Assembly (NCBI RefSeq): GCF_031656915.1
Contig: NZ_CP134227.1
Location: forward strand, 4,092,001-4,156,000
DNA: 64,000 nt
Direction: 5' to 3'
Source of the DNA: Nocardioides marmorisolisilvae
GTDB lineage: Bacteria; Actinomycetota; Actinomycetes; Propionibacteriales; Nocardioidaceae
Below the pieces are notes generated by a model. It had not been told where the DNA came from. It ran no database searches and was given only the letters and a program-made list of their open reading frames with translations. Below are positions 36,455 to 44,629 of the stretch, piece by piece (positions within the stretch are counted from its first letter, which is position 1; the number at the start of each line of letters is the position of its first letter). A program made the position numbers and the translations under genes.

Positions 36455-37269
36455 TGGCGGCCGGGTCGCGGACCGGGCGCGCGCATGCCCACGTCCGGCA
36501 CATCCACCTGGTCCGGCACGGCCGGCCCCTCGTGCGTCCGGACCAGCCCGCCGCGAGCTGGCACCTGGACCCCGCCGCGCACGCCGACGTCGTACGCCTG
36601 CGTGAGTCCGGTCGACTGCCGACCCGCGCCCGCTGGTTCACCTCGCCGGAGCCGAAGGCACGGGAGACCGCGGCCCTGCTCACCGACGCGCCGGTCGAGG
36701 TGGTCGACGACCTCGCCGAGCAGGTCCGGATGCACGCGGCCTGGATCCCGGACCTGGACACGGTCCGCCGACGGGCGTTCGCGCACCCGGCCGAGCCGGC
36801 GTACGACGGCTGGGAGCCGCTCGCCGACACCGCACGACGTGTCGGTACGGCGGCCCGGGCGTTGCTCGACGCCCATCCTGACGACGACCTGGTGATCGTC
36901 GGTCATGCGACCGCCTTCGCGGTGCTGGCCGCCGCCCTCACCGGGCGCGCTCCCGACCCCGACCTGCCGGGGGCGTTGGGCTTCCCCGACGTGGTCGTGA
37001 TCGAGATGCGTCGTCGTCGGGAGGTCCGACCGGCGACCTTCCGGGACGTGTTGGTCGGAGCCGGGCTGGTCGGCGTCGGTGAGCTGGTCAGCTGGCGGGT
37101 CGGGGGCCGGCTCGGGCTGATCGCGGCCGCCGTACTCGTGCTGGGCACGCTGGCGCTGGTCACCCGTCGGAGCCGGCACTGGGGCTGGACGCTCGTCGGC
37201 GCCGCGCTGCTCGGCATCGTCCTGGCGATCGGCCTCGTCGTGGCCGTCTGGCCGCGGACCGGCGGCTGA
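36454..37269 (+). CDS. Histidine phosphatase domain with C-terminal membrane segments
   Basis: Residues 14-185 are a histidine phosphatase (phosphoglycerate-mutase-like) domain with LVRHGRP (catalytic His22) and a second His151 (IVGHATAF). Residues 219-236 and 246-266 are two hydrophobic helices, so the enzyme domain is likely membrane-tethered. It is translationally coupled to cdsA, hinting at a lipid-phosphate or CDP-related substrate, but this is inference from context only. Confidence 0.78.
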   Translation: MAAGSRTGRAHAHVRHIHLVRHGRPLVRPDQPAASWHLDPAAHADVVRLRESGRLPTRARWFTSPEPKARETAALLTDAPVEVVDDLAEQVRMHAAWIPDLDTVRRRAFAHPAEPAYDGWEPLADTARRVGTAARALLDAHPDDDLVIVGHATAFAVLAAALTGRAPDPDLPGALGFPDVVVIEMRRRREVRPATFRDVLVGAGLVGVGELVSWRVGGRLGLIAAAVLVLGTLALVTRRSRHWGWTLVGAALLGIVLAIGLVVAVWPRTGG

Positions 37270-37275
37270 GGGTCG

Positions 37276-37920
37276 CTATCCCCGCAGTCGCAGCACGGGG
37301 CGGCCGGAAGCGGTGCGCACCTCGAGGCTGGCGATCTGGTCGGGGGACAGGTCCACCGACCCGACGACGCGGGTGGTCCCGTCCGGTCCGACCCGCCACT
37401 GCGCCACCCGGTGCAGGGTCCCGTCGCGCCCGGTGACGACCAGGTCGTAGGCAGGCAGGTCGCCGTAGGACCCGCCTGCGTAGCGGCAGGTCATGTCGAT
37501 CCGGGTGCCGCCGTGGTCGGCGCGCAGGGTGGCGGTGGCGCTGATCGGAGCGGACACCAGCGCGACGAACGGCTGTCCGTTGCTGTCCGGGGTCCCGGGT
37601 CGGAGCGCCAGCCCGGCGCCGACTCCCACCAGGATCGCGGCCACCGCAGCCGCAGCCAGCAGGGTGAGCCGTCGACGACGGTTCCGACGGCGGACCTCCC
37701 TGAGCAGCCGTGGCAGGAGCGTCCCGGGTGGTTCGGGTGACGCGGCAAGCTCGTCGGGGTCGACTCGAGCCAGCAGGCCGGGCAGTCCGGCGACCTCGGC
37801 GACGTCCCGCCGACACTCGGCACAGCCGGCCAGGTGCGACTCGAACGCGTCGCGCTCGGACGGCGAGAGCGCGCCCACGACGTAGGCACCGGCCGATCCG
37901 CACTGCGCCTGCTCGTTCAT
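37276..37920 (-). CDS. Zinc-containing anti-sigma factor (ZAS type)
   Basis: The 214-aa protein has the ZAS motif His29-x3-Cys33-x2-Cys36 (SHLAGCAECRRD), a basic linker, one membrane helix at about 85-106, and a C-terminal extracytoplasmic domain with a lone cysteine (DMTCRY). It should hold the adjacent ECF sigma factor at the membrane. ATG 37920 overlaps the sigma stop (ATGA). Confidence 0.9.
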   Translation of the reverse strand: MNEQAQCGSAGAYVVGALSPSERDAFESHLAGCAECRRDVAEVAGLPGLLARVDPDELAASPEPPGTLLPRLLREVRRRNRRRRLTLLAAAAVAAILVGVGAGLALRPGTPDSNGQPFVALVSAPISATATLRADHGGTRIDMTCRYAGGSYGDLPAYDLVVTGRDGTLHRVAQWRVGPDGTTRVVGSVDLSPDQIASLEVRTASGRPVLRLRG

Positions 37921-38435
37921 TTGGTGACCCCCCTCTCCTCCAGCGCCAGCCGCAGCGCCCGCATCCCGTAGTGCAGCCGCGACTTGACCGTCCCAGCGGG
38001 CACGCCCAGGCGTACGGCGGCCTCCGCCGCCGTCCGGCCACGGTAGTAGCACTCGACGATGGCCGAGCGGTGGTCCTCGGACAGGGCGCGCAGCGCGTCG
38101 AGGACCAGCCACGTCTGCACCATCTCGTCGACGTCGTCACTGGACGGGGCGTCCACGGTGCCGGGTTCGGTGACCACCTCGAGCCGGTTCCGGGCGCTGC
38201 GCCACCCGTCGATCGCCTGGTTGCGTGCGACTCGGAACAGCCAGGCCCGGACTGCCTCGCGATCGCGCCCGAGCACGTCCGGGTTCTTCCATGCCCGGAG
38301 CAGGGTCTCCTGGGCGAGGTCCTCCGCTCGGGGGCCATCCCCGCCGGTCAGGTGCAGGCAGAAGCCCCACAGCGCGCGTCCGTGCTCGTCGTACGCGCTG
38401 CGCATCAGCTGCTGGTGCAGATCGGACGTCGTCAT
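37917..38435 (-). CDS. ECF-type RNA polymerase sigma factor
   Basis: The 172-aa protein has sigma region 2 (YDEHGRALWGFCLHLTGG; RAEDLAQETLLRAWKN) and region 4 (LSEDHRSAIVECYYRG; VPAGTVKSRLHYGMRAL). ATG 38435 is used; GTG 38438 precedes it by one codon. It forms a coupled pair with the anti-sigma gene. The regulon and inducing signal cannot be deduced. Confidence 0.93.
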   Translation of the reverse strand: MTTSDLHQQLMRSAYDEHGRALWGFCLHLTGGDGPRAEDLAQETLLRAWKNPDVLGRDREAVRAWLFRVARNQAIDGWRSARNRLEVVTEPGTVDAPSSDDVDEMVQTWLVLDALRALSEDHRSAIVECYYRGRTAAEAAVRLGVPAGTVKSRLHYGMRALRLALEERGVTK

Positions 38436-38472
38436 CACCCCTTGAACGGATCAACGAGGCGAGGGCCCGTAC

Positions 38473-38492
38473 GGTTCATCGCATTGTGAACC
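38473..38492. promoter_or_regulatory. Inverted repeat upstream of the sigma gene
   Basis: GGTTCA-N8-TGAACC is a perfect 6-bp inverted repeat about 40 bp before the sigma start, at promoter distance. The rest of the 248-bp gap to the DUF3105 gene shows no gene. Confidence 0.4.
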
Positions 38493-38674
38493 GAGCCGAA
38501 CCCCGGAGCCAGCTCTTCGTGGAATCCACAGGAGCCGACACCGAGGCGGAGCCGTGGATCGCGCCAGGCGGCGGGGAGGTCCGGCAGCAGTTCGGGCAAC
38601 CAGGGCCGCGGCCATAGTCCCGGCGCGCCGTCCGTCGTACGCGTCGTTGGCACCCGTCGTTGCATCGGAGTCTC

Positions 38675-38686
38675 TAGGATCACGCC
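38675..38686 (+). promoter_or_regulatory. -10 (TAGGAT) for leaderless DUF3105 gene
   Basis: TAGGAT at 38675-38680 ends 6 nt before GTG 38687. Confidence 0.5.
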
Positions 38687-39532
38687 GTGGCCACATCCAA
38701 GAGCGACAAGTCCAAGCAGCGGCGAGAGCGGGTCGAGGAGCTGCGTCGTGAGCAAAAGGCCAAGGAACGCCGTCGCGCGGTGCTCGGCACCATCGGGCTG
38801 GTGGTGATCCTGGTCGCGCTCGTGGTGGGCGTCTACCTCGGCACTCGGGGGAGCCATCACAAGCAGGTCACCGGTCAACAGATCGTTCCGACCACGCCCA
38901 CGGGGCAGGTCACCGTGCAGAAGAAGCCGGCCACCGTGCCCAACACCACCGGGATCCCGGGGGTCGTGGCCTACGACACGTCGGGCTACCCCGCACCGGG
39001 AACCCCCGACGCAGGGACGCTGGCGCACGATCACGTGACCGGCCCGGTGAAGTACGCCGTCATCCCGCCCGTCGGTGGGCCGCACAACGGTGTCTGGATG
39101 AACTCCGGCGTCTACGACAAGCCGATCCCGAACGAGCGGGCGGTGCACAATCTCGAGCACGGCGCGATCTGGATCACCTATCGACCCGACCTGCCGGCCA
39201 AGGAGGTCCAGCAGCTGGTGGACTTCGTCAGCAAGCAGTCGATGATCGACGAGGGCAACAACTCCAACCGCTACATGGACCTGAGCCCCTGGGCGGACGA
39301 CTCGTTGCCGTCACCGATCGTGCTGAGCTCGTGGGGCTACCAGCTCAAGGTGACCAGTCCCACCGACCCGCGGATGCAGAAGTTCGTCGACACCTTCCGG
39401 CACAGCCAGAAGTACACCCCGGAGTACGGCGCAGCCGTGGACGGCATTCCTGTCCAGACCGGCGGTCGCCCGGTCACCGACGGCAGCAAGTTCGCCAACC
39501 CGTCAGGAAGTGTCAACGGCCAGGGAATGTGA
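38687..39532 (+). CDS. DUF3105 membrane-anchored protein
   Basis: The 281-aa protein has a charged cytoplasmic N-terminus (coil-like KQRRERVEELRREQKAKERRR), one membrane helix (31-51) and an outer DUF3105 domain with the conserved PPVGGPHNGVWMNSGVY and VHNLEHGAIWITY blocks. The conserved histidines could bind metal, but the function is unknown. Confidence 0.9.
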   Translation: MATSKSDKSKQRRERVEELRREQKAKERRRAVLGTIGLVVILVALVVGVYLGTRGSHHKQVTGQQIVPTTPTGQVTVQKKPATVPNTTGIPGVVAYDTSGYPAPGTPDAGTLAHDHVTGPVKYAVIPPVGGPHNGVWMNSGVYDKPIPNERAVHNLEHGAIWITYRPDLPAKEVQQLVDFVSKQSMIDEGNNSNRYMDLSPWADDSLPSPIVLSSWGYQLKVTSPTDPRMQKFVDTFRHSQKYTPEYGAAVDGIPVQTGGRPVTDGSKFANPSGSVNGQGM

Positions 39533-39575
39533 TCGGGGCCGCCGCCGGGGATTCGTCGGCACGGCGCGGCGATGG

Positions 39576-39589
39576 GACACTAGAGCTCC
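39576..39589 (+). promoter_or_regulatory. Possible -10 (GACACT) before rlmN
   Basis: GACACT at 39576-39581 lies 8 nt before ATG 39590; no Shine-Dalgarno sequence is visible, so a near-leaderless message is likely. Confidence 0.3.
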
Positions 39590-40738
39590 ATGAGTGAACC
39601 GATCAAGACGCTGCCCCTGGTCTTCGAGGAGCCCAAGGGCCGCGGCAAGCCGCCCCGGCACCTCGCTGACCTCAACGCGGCCGAGCGAAAGCAGCTCGTC
39701 GCGGACCTCGGCCTGCCCGGCTTCCGCGCCCGCCAGCTCTCGACCCACTACTTCGGGCGGCTGGTCGACGATCCGGGGGAGATGACCGACCTCCCCGCCG
39801 GACAGCGCGAAACGCTGGTGGCCGGGCTGCTGCCCTCGCTGATGACGCCGCTGCGCACCCTCGAGGCCGACGCGGGCACGACGCGCAAGACCCTGTGGAG
39901 GCTCTTCGACGGCGCACTGGTCGAGTCCGTGCTGATGCGCTATCCGGGTCGGGTGACCATGTGCGTGTCCAGCCAGGCCGGGTGCGGGATGGCCTGTCCG
40001 TTCTGCGCGACGGGCCAGGGCGGACTGCAGCGCAACATGTCCACCGCCGAGATCGTCGAGCAGGTGGTCGCCGGGGCCCGAGCGCTGGCGCGCGGCACTG
40101 TTCCCGGTGGGCCGGGCCGGGTGTCCAACGTGGTCTTCATGGGCATGGGTGAGCCGATGGCCAACTACCGAGCCGTGATCGGCGCCGTACGCCGGCTCAC
40201 CGATCCGACTCCCGACGGCCTGGGGATGTCGGCCCGGGGCATCACCGTGAGCACCGTGGGGCTGGTCCCTCGGATCAACCAACTCGCCACCGAGGGGATC
40301 CCGGTCACCCTGGCGCTGAGCCTGCATGCGCCCGACGACGAGCTGCGCGACGATCTGGTGCCCATCAACACCCGGTGGAAGGTGCACGAGGCCGTCGAGG
40401 CCGCGGCCAACTACGCGCACACCACCGGCCGTCGCGTCTCCATCGAGTACGCCATGATGCGCGGCATCAACGACCAGGCGTGGCGAGCCGACCTGCTCGC
40501 CGACGTGCTGCACGAGTACGACGCACCCGCCGATGGCCGGCGTGCGCCATGGGGTTGGGTGCACGTCAACCTGATCCCGCTGAATCCGACGCCGGGGTCG
40601 AAGTGGACGGCCTCCGATCCCGCCGACGAGCACGAGTTCGTCCGCCGGCTCGAGGCGAGGGGCATCCCGACCACCGTCCGCGACACGCGTGGATCCGACA
40701 TCGACGGGGCCTGCGGGCAGCTCGCCGCGGTGGAGTGA
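39590..40738 (+). CDS. rlmN: 23S rRNA (adenine2503-C2)/tRNA methyltransferase RlmN
   Basis: The 382-aa radical-SAM enzyme has the cluster motif C-x3-C-x2-C in [23 protein letters not shown], and the second catalytic cysteine near the C-terminus ([10 protein letters not shown]). It makes m2A2503 in 23S rRNA and m2A37 in some tRNAs. Confidence 0.95.
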   Translation: MSEPIKTLPLVFEEPKGRGKPPRHLADLNAAERKQLVADLGLPGFRARQLSTHYFGRLVDDPGEMTDLPAGQRETLVAGLLPSLMTPLRTLEADAGTTRKTLWRLFDGALVESVLMRYPGRVTMCVSSQAGCGMACPFCATGQGGLQRNMSTAEIVEQVVAGARALARGTVPGGPGRVSNVVFMGMGEPMANYRAVIGAVRRLTDPTPDGLGMSARGITVSTVGLVPRINQLATEGIPVTLALSLHAPDDELRDDLVPINTRWKVHEAVEAAANYAHTTGRRVSIEYAMMRGINDQAWRADLLADVLHEYDAPADGRRAPWGWVHVNLIPLNPTPGSKWTASDPADEHEFVRRLEARGIPTTVRDTRGSDIDGACGQLAAVE

Positions 40739-40867
40739 CAGGCAGGTCGGTGCTGCAGCCCGGATCTGGTTGTCGTTGACGGCCGCCGTACGCCGGTCCG
40801 GAGCCGGTCACGGCGGGAGATCTCCATGCTCGCGAAAGACGTAGGGGCGATCTTGGTCACGCCGACA

Positions 40868-40892
40868 CCGCTGTCGCGATGGTAGACAGCGG
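40868..40892. promoter_or_regulatory. Inverted repeat in the rlmN-cNMP-protein gap
   Basis: CCGCTGTC-N9-GACAGCGG is a perfect 8-bp inverted repeat with 9-bp spacer, 61 bp before GTG 40953. It has operator-like geometry but is not a TGTGA-type CRP site; a terminator is the alternative. Nothing else is visible in this 214-bp gap. Confidence 0.4.
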
Positions 40893-40952
40893 CCGATGGT
40901 GGGGGGAGGATGCGCATCAACGATGCGACCGACTTCCGAAGGAGTGTCCGCC

Positions 40953-41363
40953 GTGACCCAACCCCAGCCTGAGAGCCTCGGGCACATCAACCGCCTGGAG
41001 ACCCTTTCCAACGCCGAGCTGCAGAAGGTGATCAACGCCGGTCGGCATTTCACCCTGCCGGCGGACTGGTCGCTGATCTGGGAGGGAACCGCGGCCGACA
41101 AGGCCTACCTGATCGTCAACGGTGAGGTGTCGGTGCGCAAGGGTGGCGCGGAGATCGCGAAGCTCGGCCCCGGTGACGTCATCGGGGAGATGGGCATCGT
41201 CGAGCACAAGCTGCGCTCGGCGAGCGTGGTCAGCCTGACCCCCTTGGAGGTCATCCACTTCACTCGCGAGTCGCTCGAGCAGCTGATCGACGACGTGCCG
41301 GCGTTCGGCACGGCCGTCCGCGGGACCAGCGAGGACCGCCGCGCAGCCGGACGCGAGAGCTGA
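40953..41363 (+). CDS. Stand-alone cyclic-nucleotide-binding domain protein
   Basis: This 136-aa protein is a single CRP-type cNMP-binding fold with a phosphate-binding cassette IGEMGIVEHKLRSAS (Glu79 and Arg88 conserved for cAMP ribose and phosphate). It has no helix-turn-helix, so it cannot bind DNA in the CRP manner. GTG 40953 follows AAGGAG. The adenylate cyclase starts 21 bp downstream, suggesting a dedicated sensor/effector pair. Confidence 0.88.
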   Translation: MTQPQPESLGHINRLETLSNAELQKVINAGRHFTLPADWSLIWEGTAADKAYLIVNGEVSVRKGGAEIAKLGPGDVIGEMGIVEHKLRSASVVSLTPLEVIHFTRESLEQLIDDVPAFGTAVRGTSEDRRAAGRES

Positions 41364-41384
41364 CACTGGAGGAGACTGCGGGCC

Positions 41385-42503
41385 GTGCCTGACCTCGACG
41401 GACCCGATCCGCACGAGCTCCTCGAGCTGCTCGAGCGGATCCTGCTCGGCTCGCTGCCGTCGTTGACCAGCGCCGAGGTGGCCGAGCGCACCGGGATCTC
41501 CCAGGAACGCGCCCGGGAACGCTGGCGCGCACTGGGCTTCACCGAGGTGCCCGAGGGGGTGCCCGCGTTCACCGAGGCCGATGTCCACGCGTTGCAGCTC
41601 ACCGAGCGGCTCCGAGAGCTCGGATTCGTCGGAGAGGAAGCGGAGGCGTCGCTGATCCGCACGGTCGGACGCGGCCTGTCCAGGCTCGCCGAGCTCCAAG
41701 TCGCGCTGCTCGCGCGCACGATGATGCTGGAGGAGATGGACCTCGACGCCCTCGAGGACCGGCTCGTCGAGGTGAGCCCCGTGCTTGAGGAGGTGATGGC
41801 CTACGTGCTGCGCAGGCACTCCCTGAGTGCCGCGAGCCGGATGTTGCTCTCCTCATCGTCTGGCGACGACGGCCAGCAGATGGCGGTCGGGTTCGCCGAC
41901 ATCGTCGGCTACACCCGACAGACCCGGTCGCTGCGCCAGAGCGAACTGGCCGAGCTGGTGGAGGAGTTCGAGTCGCGGTCACAGGCGGTCGTGACTGCGC
42001 ACCAAGGCCGGGTCATCAAGACGATCGGCGACGAGATCCTGTTCGTCACCGACACCCCGGAGGATGCGGCGCGCATCGGGCTGGAGCTCACCGAGCTCGA
42101 GGTGCAGGAGGAGAAGTTCCCCGAGCTCCGGGTGGGCCTCGCCTACGGCTCGGTCCTCTCCCGGCTCGGTGACGTCTACGGTCCCGTGGTCAACCTCGCG
42201 GCGCGGCTGACCTCGACGGCACGCCCCGGGAAGGTCCTCGCCGATCGTGGCATGGCGGACGCCCTCAAGGGGGACGAGTCCTTCCGGCTCCGCCGGATGC
42301 GGCGTACGGCGGTCCGCGGCTACCGCCGGCTCGAGCCCTGGTCCCTACGCAGGCCTCTGGGCGAGGCGCCGCAGTTCGACAGCGAGAACCTACCCGGCCC
42401 GGCGTCCCAGTTCCTCGCCGAGCGCGGCGCGGACCTCGTCCGTGCTGTCGACGAGCGCAAGCCTCGAGGCGAGCGGTCCTCCAGCCGCAAGGGCGGACAG
42501 TAG
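41385..42503 (+). CDS. Class III adenylate cyclase with N-terminal regulatory domain (Rv1264-like)
   Basis: Residues 1-155 are a helical regulatory region that opens with a helix-turn-helix-like segment (SAEVAERTGISQERARERW), similar in layout to the pH-sensing Rv1264 module. Residues 165-330 are the catalytic domain with metal Asp172 (FADIVGYT) and Asp216, adenine-specifying Lys212 and Asp263, and transition-state Asn270 and Arg274 (VVNLAARLTS). All residues needed for adenylate specificity are present. Its last 114 bases overlap the convergent LOG gene. Confidence 0.9.
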   Translation: MPDLDGPDPHELLELLERILLGSLPSLTSAEVAERTGISQERARERWRALGFTEVPEGVPAFTEADVHALQLTERLRELGFVGEEAEASLIRTVGRGLSRLAELQVALLARTMMLEEMDLDALEDRLVEVSPVLEEVMAYVLRRHSLSAASRMLLSSSSGDDGQQMAVGFADIVGYTRQTRSLRQSELAELVEEFESRSQAVVTAHQGRVIKTIGDEILFVTDTPEDAARIGLELTELEVQEEKFPELRVGLAYGSVLSRLGDVYGPVVNLAARLTSTARPGKVLADRGMADALKGDESFRLRRMRRTAVRGYRRLEPWSLRRPLGEAPQFDSENLPGPASQFLAERGADLVRAVDERKPRGERSSSRKGGQ

Positions 42504-43493
42504 CGGCCACGCCTGCAGGCGCTCGGACCAGAACTCCTTGCCGACCAGCACCATCGGGGCGATCTCACCCTCCACCGCGTGGTAGTTCCCGCACGCTGCC
42601 TGGAAGATCTCCTGGACGGTGCCGGCCGCGCCGGGAAGGAAGACGAGCCCGGCTCGGCAGACGTGCAGCAGGATGTCCTCGCGGATGGCATTGCGGAAGT
42701 ACTTCGCCACCGCGCCACAGAACGGGTTCGGCGGCTCGTGACCGTAGAACCAGGTCGGCACGCCGAGCGACATCCCGGACCGGGCCCCGACCGCGACCAG
42801 TCCCGCCCGGGCCCAGTCGGTCACCGACGGGCGGTAGGACGGCACCGTGGCCACCCGGGCCAGGGCCTCGTCGAGGTCGGCCACCCCCGCGACCGCGGCG
42901 CCGAGGTTCGCGGCCTCCATCGCTCCCGGCCCGCCACCGGTGGCGACGGTGTACCCGGCACCGGCGAGCTCGGCGCCGAGTCGGGCGGCGTCGTCGTACG
43001 CCGGCTCGCCGCGCTCGAGCGCGTGCCCGCCCATCACGCCGACGATCCGCCGTCCGCGGACGTACTCGCTCAGGGCGTCGTCGACCGCGTTGTCGTGCAG
43101 CGCCATCGCCAGGCTGTCGTGCACGGTGGTGCCGCCTGGGCGGTGTCGGTTCGCCGCCACCGACCACGCGTAGATGCGGGCGTCAGGGGTGGCGTCGTAC
43201 CCGCGGTCGATGCCGTCGTACAACTCCTCGGGCGTGTAGAGGGTGGCGCGGTAGGCGTCGAAGGGCACGTCGGGAACGGCCGGGAACACCAGGGCGCCAC
43301 CGGTACGGAGCCGGTCCTCGAGGTTGTCGGGGATCCGGCAGCCGAGGAACAGCGCGCCGGCGGGGTCCAGCCGGCCGAGCACGGCAGTGCGTCCGGTCAG
43401 GTCGAGGTCCTGTACCTGCCAACCCCGCATCGACCGGCTCCGGGCGGCGCACCGGTCGAAGTCCTCGATCGTGTCGATCTCGATGCTGCGCAC
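42390..43493 (-). CDS. LOG-family (lysine-decarboxylase-like) Rossmann protein
   Basis: The 367-aa protein has the LOG nucleotide-binding motif GGGPGAMEAAN and PGAAGTVQEIF (a variant of PGGxGTxxE). LOG enzymes hydrolyse nucleoside 5'-monophosphates such as cytokinin nucleotides; this long form resembles the PpnN branch. GTG 43493 is chosen because TATCTT (minus strand, 43500-43505) ends 6 nt upstream. The 3' end overlaps the cyclase gene by 114 bp. Confidence 0.85.
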   Translation of the reverse strand: MRSIEIDTIEDFDRCAARSRSMRGWQVQDLDLTGRTAVLGRLDPAGALFLGCRIPDNLEDRLRTGGALVFPAVPDVPFDAYRATLYTPEELYDGIDRGYDATPDARIYAWSVAANRHRPGGTTVHDSLAMALHDNAVDDALSEYVRGRRIVGVMGGHALERGEPAYDDAARLGAELAGAGYTVATGGGPGAMEAANLGAAVAGVADLDEALARVATVPSYRPSVTDWARAGLVAVGARSGMSLGVPTWFYGHEPPNPFCGAVAKYFRNAIREDILLHVCRAGLVFLPGAAGTVQEIFQAACGNYHAVEGEIAPMVLVGKEFWSERLQAWPLLSALAAGGPLASRLALVDSTDEVRAALGEELGRRAG

Positions 43494-43499
43494 GCCTCG

Positions 43500-43505
43500 A
43501 AGATA
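43500..43505 (-). promoter_or_regulatory. -10 (TATCTT) for leaderless LOG gene
   Basis: It ends exactly 6 nt before GTG 43493, and fixes a start 16 codons inside the longest open frame. Confidence 0.5.
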
Positions 43506-43543
43506 GCGGGCGGCCATGGAGCGCAGGCCCCGGTCGGTCACGG

Positions 43544-43566
43544 GCCGCCGTCGTGATCACGGCGGC
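43544..43566 (-). terminator. Candidate terminator hairpin after the RIO-kinase gene
   Basis: GCCGCCGT-N7-ACGGCGGC is a perfect 8-bp stem 18 bp beyond the RIO stop, between two minus-strand genes. No T-run follows, as is common in high-GC genomes. Confidence 0.4.
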
Positions 43567-43584
43567 GTCGATCAAGGGGTGGTG

Positions 43585-44439
43585 TCAACCGAAGGCCTGC
43601 ACCACCAGGTCGGCGAAGAGTGCCTCCTCGTCCGCGGCGACGCCGCGGCGCGCGAACCACTGGCACACGTTGTGAACGTCGCGCTGCAGGAAGTCGGTCC
43701 CCGCCGGGTTGGCGGCGAGGTCGACCACCTGGGGCAGGTCGATGATGACGAGCCGATCGCCGGCGACGAGGACGTTGTACGGCGATAGATCGCCGTGTGC
43801 GACGCCCAACCGGGCGAGTCCGGCCATCGCATCGCGCAGCTGGTCGAACCATGCTGCCGCGGTCGCCCGGTCGGGGCGGGCGTCCACGAGACGGGGCGCG
43901 GGCGACCCGTCATGGGTCACGAGCTCCATCAGGATCTCGGTGCCGTCGATCTGCGTCGGGTAGGGCACTGGTATCCCGGCGGCGTGACAACGCTGCAGCC
44001 ACTCCCATTCGGTCGCCGCCCAGCCTGCGGCGGCGACCTCGCGGCCGTGTGCGGTGGCCTTCTTCATCGCCCGGGCGTCGCGGCTGCGTCGTACGCCGCG
44101 GCCCTCGGTGTAGACGACGCTGCGCTGGAAGAGGCGGTGCTCGGCACTGCGGTAGCGCTTCGCGACCAGGGTGCAGCCGGGACCGCCGGGCACCGCGCGC
44201 TCGACCAGCACGGCCTCGGCCTCCTTGCCGCTCTTGAGGACGCCGAGATCGGTGTCGATGGCGGCACGGTCGGTGACCAGCCAGGCGGGGACCGGCTCGG
44301 GCCCGCGGCACAGCGGCTCGACGTCCCAGTAGGTCATCATCCGCGAGCCGTCCGCGAGGTCGTAGTCCGGTCCGTCGAGGGCGACGTAGTCGAAGCAGAA
44401 CGCCGGATCAGCGTCCGGGTGGAGGGGGTGGTGCTCCAT
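43585..44439 (-). CDS. RIO1-like serine/threonine kinase
   Basis: The 284-aa protein has the RIO kinase features: phosphate-anchor lysine in TLVAKRYRS, catalytic AHGDLSPYNVLV (His-Gly-Asp with Asn) and metal Asp in VIIDLPQVVD. Bacterial RIO-like kinases are rare and their targets unknown. ATG 44439 has GGGAG upstream; the frame is open to 44529. A 30-codon ORF with a perfect Shine-Dalgarno sequence overlaps its start. Confidence 0.87.
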   Translation of the reverse strand: MEHHPLHPDADPAFCFDYVALDGPDYDLADGSRMMTYWDVEPLCRGPEPVPAWLVTDRAAIDTDLGVLKSGKEAEAVLVERAVPGGPGCTLVAKRYRSAEHRLFQRSVVYTEGRGVRRSRDARAMKKATAHGREVAAAGWAATEWEWLQRCHAAGIPVPYPTQIDGTEILMELVTHDGSPAPRLVDARPDRATAAAWFDQLRDAMAGLARLGVAHGDLSPYNVLVAGDRLVIIDLPQVVDLAANPAGTDFLQRDVHNVCQWFARRGVAADEEALFADLVVQAFG

Positions 44440-44500
44440 GGAGAGTGCTCCCGTGGTGAGTGAGGTGGTCGGCGGGCAGGCCGAGGACAGCGATCTGCAT
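44408..44500 (-). CDS. Possible 30-aa upstream peptide overlapping the RIO-kinase start
   Basis: ATG 44500 is preceded by GAAGGAGG with ideal 6-nt spacing, the best ribosome-binding site in the area. It encodes MQIAVLGLPADHLTHHGSTL followed by a proline run and stops 32 bp inside the RIO gene in another frame. It could be a real small protein or a leader peptide tuning RIO-kinase translation. Confidence 0.4.
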   Translation of the reverse strand: MQIAVLGLPADHLTHHGSTLHGAPPPPPGR

Positions 44501-44617
44501 GTCATGCCTCCTTCGCTCACGTGGAACACGGACGAGCGCCATCGTGGTCCGGTGCGACGCCGTACCGCAACGGGTTTTGCCGGAGCCGGCGCCCGTCCGA
44601 GGGTCGGCGTGGGTCAC

Positions 44618-44629
44618 TACGGTGGTGCC
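44618..44629 (+). promoter_or_regulatory. -10 (TACGGT) for leaderless patatin gene
   Basis: TACGGT at 44618-44623 ends 6 nt before ATG 44630. Confidence 0.5.
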
